Below are positions 1 to 5,117 of a DNA stretch of 7,973 bases, piece by piece. The notes under the pieces were generated by a model, which was given only the letters and a program-made list of their open reading frames with translations, was not told where the DNA came from and did not search any database. How positions within the stretch are numbered: position 1 is the stretch's first letter; each line of letters begins with the position of its first letter. A program made the position numbers and the translations under genes. Source of the stretch: Victivallales bacterium (GTDB taxonomy: Bacteria; Verrucomicrobiota; Lentisphaeria; Oligosphaerales; Oligosphaeraceae); contig JAFYIW010000209.1 of NCBI GenBank assembly GCA_017538465.1, forward strand, positions 1 through 7,973, given 5' to 3'.

Positions 1-1
1 C

Positions 2-604
2 GCCTGCGAATACTACGGCGTGGTGCCGGACTTCCTGGACACCAGCAAGGCCATCACCAGCGGCTACCAGCCTCTGGGCGCGGTCATCACCAAGAAGAAG
101 ATCGCGGACGTCTTCAAGCAGGGCCCCGGCTCCGAGTTCCGCAGCGGCAGCACCTACGGCGGTCACACGCTGGCGTGCGTGGCCGCGCTCAAGAACCTCG
201 AGATCTTCGAGCGCGAGCACCTGGTCGAGCACGCCCGCGACCTGGGCAAGTACATCGCCAGGCGCTTCAAGGAACTCAAGAAGTACTCCATCGTGGACAC
301 CATCTCCGGCATCGGTACTCTCTGGGCCATCGAGCTTAAGAGCGCTAATAAGCCGAGCAGCATCCGAATCCACGACTGTTGCGGGGAAATCCCCGAATCG
401 GCGAGGCGGTGCGCCGAATGCGCGGGGAGCATCGGCGCCTGGATCCGCAACTGGTGCTGGGAGAACGGCATGATTCTGCGCAACAACGGCAATATGCTCG
501 TGATCGCGCCCGCTCTGGTGATGACCTTCGAGGAGTTCGACATGGTGATGGACTTCCTCCACCAGGGCATCCAGGCCGCCATGAAGCACTTCAAGATCGA
601 ATAA
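2..604 (+). CDS. Class III PLP-dependent aminotransferase, C-terminal part (5' end outside window)
   Basis: This family transfers amino groups between an amine or amino acid and an oxo acid, using pyridoxal phosphate in the cytoplasm. The reading frame is open from base 2 and ends with TAA at 602-604, leaving 200 residues of a protein that is usually about 400-450. The hallmark is 'DTSKAITSGYQPLGAV', where the lysine codon at 47-49 is the expected Schiff-base lysine. It is followed by 'GSTYGGHTLACVAAL', the usual downstream substrate/cofactor segment, and by the C-terminal small domain ('GMILRNNGNMLVIAPALVMT'). An in-frame GTG at 20 is not the true start, because conserved sequence runs upstream of it. 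One oddity is a cysteine-rich stretch encoded at about 374-421 (Cys-Cys, then Cys-x2-Cys) between the two halves of the small domain. The substrate cannot be told from this fragment. The next gene is convergent. Confidence 0.9.
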   Translation, partial: ACEYYGVVPDFLDTSKAITSGYQPLGAVITKKKIADVFKQGPGSEFRSGSTYGGHTLACVAALKNLEIFEREHLVEHARDLGKYIARRFKELKKYSIVDTISGIGTLWAIELKSANKPSSIRIHDCCGEIPESARRCAECAGSIGAWIRNWCWENGMILRNNGNMLVIAPALVMTFEEFDMVMDFLHQGIQAAMKHFKIE

Positions 605-748
605 GGGGAGTTATACCGTTAACTTGCCATCGTGGTTTCCGACAGCAGAAGGTTGTGTCGGGTGGTGTTTCCCGCGAAACACGCGAAACACGCGAAACAC
701 GCAGAAAAGGCTTTAGGCAAGTCAACTGTATAATTCCGATATAAAAGG
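605..748. repeat. Convergent intergenic spacer filled by a ~131-bp imperfect inverted repeat
   Basis: The gap between the aminotransferase stop and the stop of the opposing receptor gene is almost wholly a palindrome. Arm 607-628 (TTATACCGTTAACTTGCC at 611-628) pairs with arm 716-737 (GGCAAGTCAACTGTATAA at 716-733). Over 22 positions there are two mismatches (617/727 and 621/723) and one G-T wobble (610/734). A second hairpin lies inside: GTGTTTC at 665-671 with GAAACAC at 676-682 and a 4-nt loop. Neither side ends in a T-tract, so a classical intrinsic terminator is not seen. It could be a T-less bidirectional terminator or a miniature mobile-element remnant. No clear target-site duplication is visible. 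Confidence 0.7.
673..702. repeat. 9-bp tandem repeat, CGCGAAACA x3 plus partial unit
   Basis: Three exact copies of CGCGAAACA occupy 673-681, 682-690 and 691-699, followed by a degenerate start (CGCAGAAA) from 700. The GAAACAC made by each unit boundary can pair with the single GTGTTTC at 665-671, so the hairpin can form in alternative registers. There are too few copies, no spacers, and a short unit, so it is not a CRISPR array. Confidence 0.8.
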
Positions 749-3082
749 TCAGTATTCCACGAGGATATAGTTGAAATACGAGGTGCAGCGTATTGCGCCG
801 CGATAGAGCACCAGGTCGTAGAAGTTCCGGGACATCAGGTTGTGGGTGGTGTCCAGGCGCGTGGCCGTCTGCTGGAGTGCGGGGGAAAGCGGCGTGCCGT
901 CGCTCCAGCGCCAGGCGTTTTCGTAGAAGCGCCTGGCTCCCAGTCCAACGGGTTCGGGGAAGTCGGCAAGTTCCTGCGAGACCGCTGTTCGCAGAGCGTC
1001 GTCGGAAAGGCTGACGGGCTTCGCGCCGACCAGTTCGCAGAAGGCCTCGTTGAAATAGGAGGTCAGGGGACAGCGCACCAGCGTGAAATCGTGCCCTTCC
1101 GCCGAGAACTGCCGCACGACAATGGCGGCCGTGCCGTCCCGCACGCGGTCGCCGCGGTGTGCCCACGCCTCCCGCGCCGGCCAGTGCAGGAGCACTGTGG
1201 GGAGCTTGCGGGCGGGGGCTATCGGACGGGGCGTGCTGTGGTCGGCGCATAGCGCGGTCAATTCGGGCGAAGGGGGCGTTGACGGCAGTTCCGGCCAGGC
1301 GAGCGGCTGATGGTCGTCGAGCCGCCGCCACGCGCCGTCCTCCCAGCGTGCCCCGAGGAAGGCCGCGAAGCCGTCCGGGAACTGGAAAAGCGCGAACAGC
1401 TCCTGGAATTGCGCGAAAGTCTCCGGGGCGGGAATCTGTGCGCCAAGGGCGACGGCCAGTTCATGCACGTCGTTCTGCATGAGGGTGGCATGGTAGGTGG
1501 TCCAGCCCGCGTAGTAGCCATCCGGCCGCTCCGCCTGGAGAATTTCCATGGGCGGCTTTGCGTACTCGGTCTCGAAGAAATCCTCCGGCGTGGGGGCCAG
1601 GACCGGCCGGAAGGAGAGTTCCGGTACATTGTTGGTGTTGCGGAACATCAGGAACCGGAAATGGATGTCCGTGTGGGTTCGCAATCCCGCGTGCGCGCCG
1701 CGGACGCAGACGTGGGTGCCTGGCGTGAAGTCCTCGTAGCCGATCACGAACTCCATGCAGTTGTCGTCCATCGCGAAGATGCCCAGCGGGTTGGGCTGGA
1801 AGCGCGGGTCATAGACGGAGAGCACCTCCGAGGCCATTGGCTCCTGCGGCGGCTCGGCGTTCGCCCAGCCGCCCTGCGCCGCGAACTCCCACTCCGCCTC
1901 GGTCGGCGGCCGGAATGCGTATCCAGGCGGGAGTTGCTCGTGGACACGCGCCCAGCCCGTGAGCACATGGCAGTAGTTGAGCATGTCGAACCAGGTCATG
2001 CGGTCGGCGGGCAGGGAGGGCTGGTCGTTGAGTGAATTGAGGTCTTTGAGCAGGAACTGGTACTGCGTGTTGGTCACCTCGCGGTCGAAGATCCAGTAGG
2101 GATAGTCGATGGTCTCCACGCGTTGCGTGACGGCGGAGCGGAAGCGCCCCGGCGGCACGAAGGCAAGCGACAGCGGCGTGCTGTTCGAGGCGTTCCGGTA
2201 GGATTTCCCCAGCCGGGGGACGTCCCCCGGGGAGAGTTTTTTCGCATTGCGTTCGGCGCATGCCTGGAGTTCGGCCCGTTGGTCTGCGGGGAGGTATTCC
2301 GCCAGCGGCGAGGAAAGGAAGCCGAAGAGCGCGCCGGTGGCCGCGAAGTCCAGCGGCGTGGCGGAGATTTCGCCCTGGTCATCGAGCGCCTCCTGCGGGA
2401 GATACGTCTTGGCTGAGAGTTCCAGTGACTTGTGAAGATTGTCCAGCACGCCCTGGGCAGTCGTGAAGTCCTGGCGGGAAAGGCAATCCTGGAGCTGGTC
2501 GTAGGTGCCGCGGATGGACTGTGCGTCCTCGGCATTCCATTGCAGTTCCAGCGAGGGAAGCCGCCGGGCGAAGGCGTCGGCCGCCTCAAGCACTTGGACC
2601 CGCCGTGCCTCACGGAGTGCCTGGACATGGTGGAATCGTTGGATTAATAAATAACTTAATATGCTTATTATAAATAAGATAAATAATATAAATAGACATG
2701 CGGAAAGGCGTGTGGCCCACGATAGCGCGAATCGCGTGCGCAGCCGCCGCCAGAGTCCGGCCGTGGTCGGCGTCTCCAGCGGGAGGAGTCCGCGGCACTC
2801 CGCGCAGCTTTGCGGTCGCGCGGCGGCGTCCGTGTTGCAGATTTTTCCGAGTGGCAGGACGAGGCGGCAGAGCGTCGCGGTGTCCATCCAGGGCGGGTAG
2901 TGGGGGATGGCGCTCCGGTGGCTCGCCGGTCGCGCAGCAGTAGAGGATCTTCCCCATCGCGTAGAGGTCGCCGGCGGGGCTTTTGGACTGTTCGCCGAAG
3001 AAGAATTCCGGCGGAGTGAAGCCCGGGGTGCCGACGACCGATAGGGTCCGGGAGTATTCGCCCAGGAGGTCCGGGTCGCCAA
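749..3082 (-). CDS. Receptor kinase, C-terminal part: end of kinase domain, TM helix, SUMF1/FGE-like domain, possible C-type-lectin-like tail (frameshifted)
   Basis: This open frame holds the second part of the kinase gene, and only about 749-2905 reads as genuine protein. The 59 codons above that (TTG at 3082) are the out-of-frame shadow of the upstream kinase frame. It opens with 'HYPPWMDTATLCRL' and 'DAAARPQSCAECRGLL', the subdomain XI-like end of a Ser/Thr kinase. A single hydrophobic helix follows at 2642-2698, then a helical linker. A SUMF1/FGE-like domain spans about 2170-1600, with 'LAFVPPGRF', 'FRPPTEAEWEFAAQGG', 'NPLGIFAMDDNCMEFV' and 'SFRPVL'. No cysteine pair appears after 'VRGAHAGLR', so FGly-forming activity is unlikely. 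The last ~280 residues contain 'WEDGAWRRLDDHQPL' and 'FYENAWRWSDGTPL', which suggest degenerate C-type-lectin-like folds (tentative). TGA stop at 749-751. With one base removed at 2902-2906 the locus is a single ~931-residue protein from 3545. No ribosome-binding site supports an independent start. Confidence 0.75.
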   Translation of the reverse strand: MATRTSWANTPGPYRSSAPRASLRRNSSSANSPKAPPATSTRWGRSSTAARPASHRSAIPHYPPWMDTATLCRLVLPLGKICNTDAAARPQSCAECRGLLPLETPTTAGLWRRLRTRFALSWATRLSACLFILFILFIISILSYLLIQRFHHVQALREARRVQVLEAADAFARRLPSLELQWNAEDAQSIRGTYDQLQDCLSRQDFTTAQGVLDNLHKSLELSAKTYLPQEALDDQGEISATPLDFAATGALFGFLSSPLAEYLPADQRAELQACAERNAKKLSPGDVPRLGKSYRNASNSTPLSLAFVPPGRFRSAVTQRVETIDYPYWIFDREVTNTQYQFLLKDLNSLNDQPSLPADRMTWFDMLNYCHVLTGWARVHEQLPPGYAFRPPTEAEWEFAAQGGWANAEPPQEPMASEVLSVYDPRFQPNPLGIFAMDDNCMEFVIGYEDFTPGTHVCVRGAHAGLRTHTDIHFRFLMFRNTNNVPELSFRPVLAPTPEDFFETEYAKPPMEILQAERPDGYYAGWTTYHATLMQNDVHELAVALGAQIPAPETFAQFQELFALFQFPDGFAAFLGARWEDGAWRRLDDHQPLAWPELPSTPPSPELTALCADHSTPRPIAPARKLPTVLLHWPAREAWAHRGDRVRDGTAAIVVRQFSAEGHDFTLVRCPLTSYFNEAFCELVGAKPVSLSDDALRTAVSQELADFPEPVGLGARRFYENAWRWSDGTPLSPALQQTATRLDTTHNLMSRNFYDLVLYRGAIRCTSYFNYILVEY

Positions 3083-3545
3083 TCTTGAGTTCGCCCTTGA
3101 CGTAGAGGAGGTTCGCGGGCTTCAGGTCGCGATGGACCAGACCGTTCTCGTGGAGCCGCTCGATGCCGTCCAGCAGCCGATGGTAGATGGCCAGCGACTC
3201 CTCCAGGGAAAAGTGCCCGTGCTTCTCCAGGCGCGCGGCGAGGGTGTCCGCGCGGTAGGACTCGCCCGGCGCCGCCGCGTTGTCGGCCAGTTCCATCAGA
3301 TAGTATAGCTGTCCGTCCTCCACGCCGAAATGGAAGATGCGGACGAAGGCGGCGGCGTTTTCGTGCAGGGCGACATAGCGTTTCAGGGCTGCGAGCACCT
3401 TCTCGGTCGCCGCCTCGCCGTGGAAGACCTTCAGCGCCAGGTGCTGCCCCAGCGCGTCCTCCACCGCATAGACGCTCCCGTAGGCGCCGGTGCCGCAGAG
3501 GCTTAGGACGCGGCAGCCCGCGAATGTGTCGCCGACCTTCAGCAT
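2610..3545 (-). CDS. Serine/threonine protein kinase (PknB-like), N-terminal part of the frameshifted receptor gene
   Basis: Phosphorylates Ser/Thr on protein targets and would act at the inner face of the membrane. Starting at ATG 3545, the domain shows the glycine loop 'GTGAYGSVY' (18-26 with G18), the ATP-binding lysine in 'ALKVF' (K39), the catalytic loop 'HRDLKPAN' (138-145, D140), the metal-binding aspartate in 'GDPD' (D157, in place of DFG), and 'GTPGFTPPEF' (172-181) as the activation-segment end. The sequence is convincing to about residue 213 (base 2907). From there to the stop at 2610 the frame reads proline- and arginine-rich text unlike a kinase, while the +1 frame continues the kinase. 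The coding part is therefore about 2904-3545. The ATG overlaps the sigma-factor stop (ATGCTGA), with GAGG 4 nt upstream, so translation is probably coupled to the sigma gene. Kinase identity is firm. Whether the locus is functional depends on the frame change. Confidence 0.85.
   Translation of the reverse strand: MLKVGDTFAGCRVLSLCGTGAYGSVYAVEDALGQHLALKVFHGEAATEKVLAALKRYVALHENAAAFVRIFHFGVEDGQLYYLMELADNAAAPGESYRADTLAARLEKHGHFSLEESLAIYHRLLDGIERLHENGLVHRDLKPANLLYVKGELKIGDPDLLGEYSRTLSVVGTPGFTPPEFFFGEQSKSPAGDLYAMGKILYCCATGEPPERHPPLPALDGHRDALPPRPATRKNLQHGRRRATAKLRGVPRTPPAGDADHGRTLAAAAHAIRAIVGHTPFRMSIYIIYLIYNKHIKLFINPTIPPCPGTP
2902..2906 (-). other. Frameshift site in the receptor kinase gene (run of five C's on the coding strand)
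   Basis: On the coding strand the sequence reads CAT CCC CCA CTA in the kinase frame. The downstream protein is in the +1 frame (CAT, then CCC CAC TAC CCG). Removing one C from the run gives 'ERHPHYPPWMDT' and a continuous kinase-TM-sensor protein. It may be a sequencing or assembly indel in a homopolymer, a true inactivating mutation, or +1 slippage by tRNA-Pro on CCC-C. The sequence alone cannot decide. Confidence 0.75.
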
Positions 3546-4114
3546 CCGGCCTCGTTGCGCAGGGACTCCAGAATCTCCTGGAGGCGCGCGGTGTTGCGGG
3601 ATTTGGCCAGATAGACCTGGTTGACGGTCATCTTCATGATTTCGGCGACTTCCTGCACAGGGCGTTTCTGGAGCGCATAGAGGTCGAAGGCGGTGAACTG
3701 CCGCTCGTCCAGCTCCTCGCGCAGCTGTTCCAGCGCGGCCTGGCGGAGCAGCTTCTCGAATTCGACCTGGACGCCCTTGTCCTCGATCTGCCCGGCGGGA
3801 CTCTCCTCCAGCTCTTCCAGGCTGCTCTTGCCGGGCGTGCGCTGGCGGAGGATGGCCAGGATGCAGTGGCGGATCACGCCCTGGAGGTAGGCGCGGAAGC
3901 GTGCGATGGCGGGGTCGTATTTTCCCGTGACGTCTGTCGTGGCGACCTGGCGGAAGACCTCCTGCCGCAGGTCCTGCAGCTCCTCGTGCGTGAGTTTGTA
4001 GAGGCGCCCGCAGAAGAAGATCAGCGGCGTGTAGAAGGCCTGGAACTCCTCCCAGGAGCGCTCGTCGTGCTCATGCACGCCGCGTAGCATGGAGATGCGT
4101 GTCGTGTAGGCCAT
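3539..4114 (-). CDS. ECF-like RNA polymerase sigma-70 family factor
   Basis: Directs RNA polymerase to a specific promoter set. The chosen start is the ATG at 4114 ('MAYTTRISMLRG'), giving 191 residues, typical for an ECF sigma. The frame extends to a TTG at 4186, but the extra residues show no conserved features and cover the repeated upstream DNA. Region 2 lies around 'SWEEFQAFYTPLIFFCGRL' and 'ELQDLRQEVFRQV', followed by 'YDPAIARFRAYLQGVIRH'. Region 4 is 'LREELDERQFTAFDLYAL' with the helix-turn-helix around 'RPVQEVAEIMKMTVNQVYLA' and 'KSRNTARLQEIL'. No separate anti-sigma gene is visible. The stop TGA (3541-3539) overlaps the kinase ATG by 7 nt, which suggests a coupled operon in which the kinase controls, or reports to, the sigma factor. 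Sigma factors of this kind paired with Ser/Thr kinases are known from PVC bacteria. The family is clear, and the exact ECF group is not assigned. Confidence 0.87.
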   Translation of the reverse strand: MAYTTRISMLRGVHEHDERSWEEFQAFYTPLIFFCGRLYKLTHEELQDLRQEVFRQVATTDVTGKYDPAIARFRAYLQGVIRHCILAILRQRTPGKSSLEELEESPAGQIEDKGVQVEFEKLLRQAALEQLREELDERQFTAFDLYALQKRPVQEVAEIMKMTVNQVYLAKSRNTARLQEILESLRNEAGC

Positions 4115-4174
4115 GGTGTTTCTCGACGTGTGGTTTGCGGTGATGCGATGTACTATAAGCAGTGATTTCCAATA

Positions 4175-4224
4175 CACATTTTTCAATGGAATAATGCATT
4201 ACTGAATCACATTTTTCAATGGAA
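4175..4224. repeat. Two 17-bp direct repeats upstream of the sigma gene
   Basis: CACATTTTTCAATGGAA occurs exactly at 4175-4191 and 4208-4224. The copies are 33 bp apart, about three helical turns, on the same face of the DNA, and 61-110 bp before the sigma ATG. This fits a pair of operator sites, though no binding protein can be named. Confidence 0.85.
4191..4219 (-). promoter_or_regulatory. Candidate sigma-70-like promoter for the sigma/kinase operon
   Basis: On the minus strand TTGAAA (4219-4214) is followed after 17 bp by CATTAT (4196-4191). The -35 has five of six consensus bases and the -10 four of six. The -35 lies inside one 17-bp repeat and the -10 ends at the edge of the other. The predicted start would give a leader of about 70 nt before the ATG at 4114. 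Prediction only. Confidence 0.3.
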
Positions 4225-4271
4225 AGTCGTTTGGAGACGCCGGAGACGCCCATTGCGGGACCGACCATGAC

Positions 4272-4310
4272 GGCAATCCATCAATCGGATTGCCAATCTT
4301 GGCGTTTTTT
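4272..4310 (+). terminator. Hairpin(s) followed by a T-run, possible terminator or attenuator-like structure
   Basis: A perfect 8-bp stem GGCAATCC (4272-4279) / GGATTGCC (4287-4294) has a 7-nt loop. Overlapping it, GCCA/TGGC (4292-4295 / 4300-4303, loop ATCT) sits directly before G and six T's (4305-4310), as an intrinsic terminator would. The two stems compete for bases 4292-4294. The second stem is short, and no gene upstream on this strand needs a terminator, so its function is uncertain. Confidence 0.3.
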
Positions 4311-4339
4311 GCGTCTGTCGCATCAATGACCACTTTCTA

Positions 4340-4429
4340 TTTCCCCTATTCTTGGAAAAATGCATTTAGGGGAGAGAAAATTTCCGCCATAAAAATTTCC
4401 CCTATTCTTGGAAAAATGCATTTAGGGGA
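4340..4429. repeat. Two exact 34-bp direct repeats, each partly palindromic
   Basis: The 34-bp unit at 4340-4373 recurs exactly at 4396-4429, with starts 56 bp apart. Each unit begins TTTCCCCTATTC and ends GCATTTAGGGGA, so its ends form a CCCCTA/TAGGGG stem. In the second copy the arms extend to 11 perfect bp (AATTTCCCCTA 4394-4404 / TAGGGGAAATT 4423-4433) around an 18-nt loop. In the first copy the perfect arms are 7 bp (4342-4348 / 4367-4373). Possible operators, iteron-like sites, or remnants of a small mobile element. Confidence 0.85.
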
Positions 4430-4583
4430 AATTATGGGGAGCTATCTCTTTGACTTGCCTTTTGACGGGGCTGCCGGCGCAGGTCCGCAGGTCAATGGGG
4501 TGGAACAGGCCTTTTTTGACCTCCGGACCATCGGGCTCCCAGACGGCGCTCTTAGTCCGCGTGTCCGCATGCCCCTGTGTCAT
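4422..4583 (-). CDS. Candidate small ORF (53 codons) or eroded coding remnant, unrecognised
   Basis: An ATG at 4583 opens a 53-residue frame ending with TAA at 4424-4422, inside the second 34-bp repeat. The central part ('VWEPDGPEVKKGLFHPIDL' then 'RTCAGSPVKRQ') is read from codons with mostly G or C third positions, as in the real genes here, whereas the surrounding DNA is AT-richer. GGAG lies just 3 nt before the ATG, which is too close for a good ribosome-binding site. I recognise no family. It could be a small protein, a gene fragment, or chance. The competing rightward frame over the same DNA is equally open. Confidence 0.2.
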   Translation of the reverse strand: MTQGHADTRTKSAVWEPDGPEVKKGLFHPIDLRTCAGSPVKRQVKEIAPHNFP

Positions 4584-4790
4584 GCTCTCCACAAGTCATT
4601 CTGGCAAGTTATTGTGCTGGACAAGTTTAGGTCAGTAAATCCCCTCGGAGTGTTTCTACTGGAAGCACACCAAACTGATACTGGCATTTTCTATGGCCAG
4701 CACAATAACGATATAATTCCCATTTTTTAACCGGACAGCTGTGGGCGGCCGTCTATTTTCGTTGGATTTTCATCTTTTCTCCCGGAAGTT

Positions 4791-4817
4791 GGTTGCATTT
4801 GCAACCGAATTTCGGTT
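4791..4817. repeat. Two overlapping, mutually exclusive small palindromes
   Basis: GGTTGC (4791-4796) pairs with GCAACC (4801-4806) around ATTT. AACCGAA (4803-4809) pairs with TTCGGTT (4811-4817) around one T. They share AACC (4803-4806), so only one can form at a time. TACTAT follows at 4817-4822, 18 bp after TTGCAT (4793-4798), a weak promoter-like arrangement. Confidence 0.45.
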
Positions 4818-4902
4818 ACTATAGTCGGGCAAATGATTCCTTCAAGACATTCTTGTCATATTGAGCGTGGTTTAGATGTAATGCCTTGGAAGCATTGCTC
4901 TG

Positions 4903-4946
4903 CCGCCCGACGTCCGACGTCTGTCGTCCCGGCGGAAAAATTCCGC
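4903..4946. repeat. 7-bp tandem repeats in a hairpin, followed by a second hairpin
   Basis: CGACGTC occurs at 4908-4914 and 4915-4921, with a degenerate third unit (TGTCGTC, 4922-4928). The set is flanked by CCGCC (4903-4907) and GGCGG (4931-4935). A separate stem GCGGAA/TTCCGC (4932-4937 / 4941-4946) has an AAA loop. A T-rich stretch lies further on, at about 4960-4976, too far for a standard intrinsic terminator. Confidence 0.5.
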
Positions 4947-5117
4947 GAATAAACCACGATTTTTTTCTTTTTTGCTGACAGAATCCGTGTTTTTCTCGCA
5001 ATAAATAGTAAAGCGAGACTTTTTGTAGAGTCTTCTTTCATTTGGGCAGATTAGCTTCAAATTCAGCCTCGCGTATCTCTTGTTTTTTCCTGTAATCCTG
5101 TGTTTTCGGAGGAGTCT

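Larger units (their letters stand above)
4115..5117. other. Large intergenic region between divergent transcription units, no convincing gene
   Basis: About 1 kb separates the sigma gene (leftward) from the first zinc-ribbon gene (rightward). It holds the 17-bp and 34-bp direct repeats and several hairpins listed separately, a tandem 9-mer (GGAGACGCC twice, 4233-4250), and a GC-richer island at roughly 4460-4580 that looks like eroded coding DNA. Two open frames there are weak. One runs rightward from a TTG at 4290 to 4730 (146 codons) and crosses both 34-bp repeats. The other is a 53-codon leftward frame (listed separately). I recognise neither, and neither has a good ribosome-binding site. 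From 4731 to 5117 I see hairpins and short repeats but no gene. Confidence 0.6.

Noticed and set aside
673..702. Possible CRISPR repeat
   Set aside because: The unit is 9 bp, with no spacers and only three copies. It is a simple tandem repeat.
607..737. Integron attC site
   Set aside because: The palindrome is long, but the required RYYYAAC/GTTRRRY ends are missing, and there is no integrase or cassette arrangement.
1310..2035. Long rightward open frame inside the receptor gene
   Set aside because: It reads antisense to the SUMF1-like domain. The product is arginine- and valine-rich with no motif, and the reverse strand carries the real signatures.
2907..3082. Upstream extension of the C-terminal receptor frame to the TTG at 3082
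   Set aside because: This part is a shadow of the kinase frame: serine- and arginine-rich text without conserved features, in the wrong frame.
4115..4186. N-terminal extension of the sigma factor to TTG 4186
   Set aside because: The added 24 residues have no sigma-like features, and the DNA overlaps the repeated regulatory region. ATG 4114 gives the expected family length.
4290..4730. 146-codon rightward ORF starting at TTG
   Set aside because: It begins in a hairpin, crosses both 34-bp repeats, has no clear ribosome-binding site and no recognisable motif. Kept only as a note in the intergenic entry.
5015..5033. Short hairpin near 5016-5033
   Set aside because: Only a 5-bp stem (AGACT/AGTCT), within chance expectation in this AT-rich stretch.
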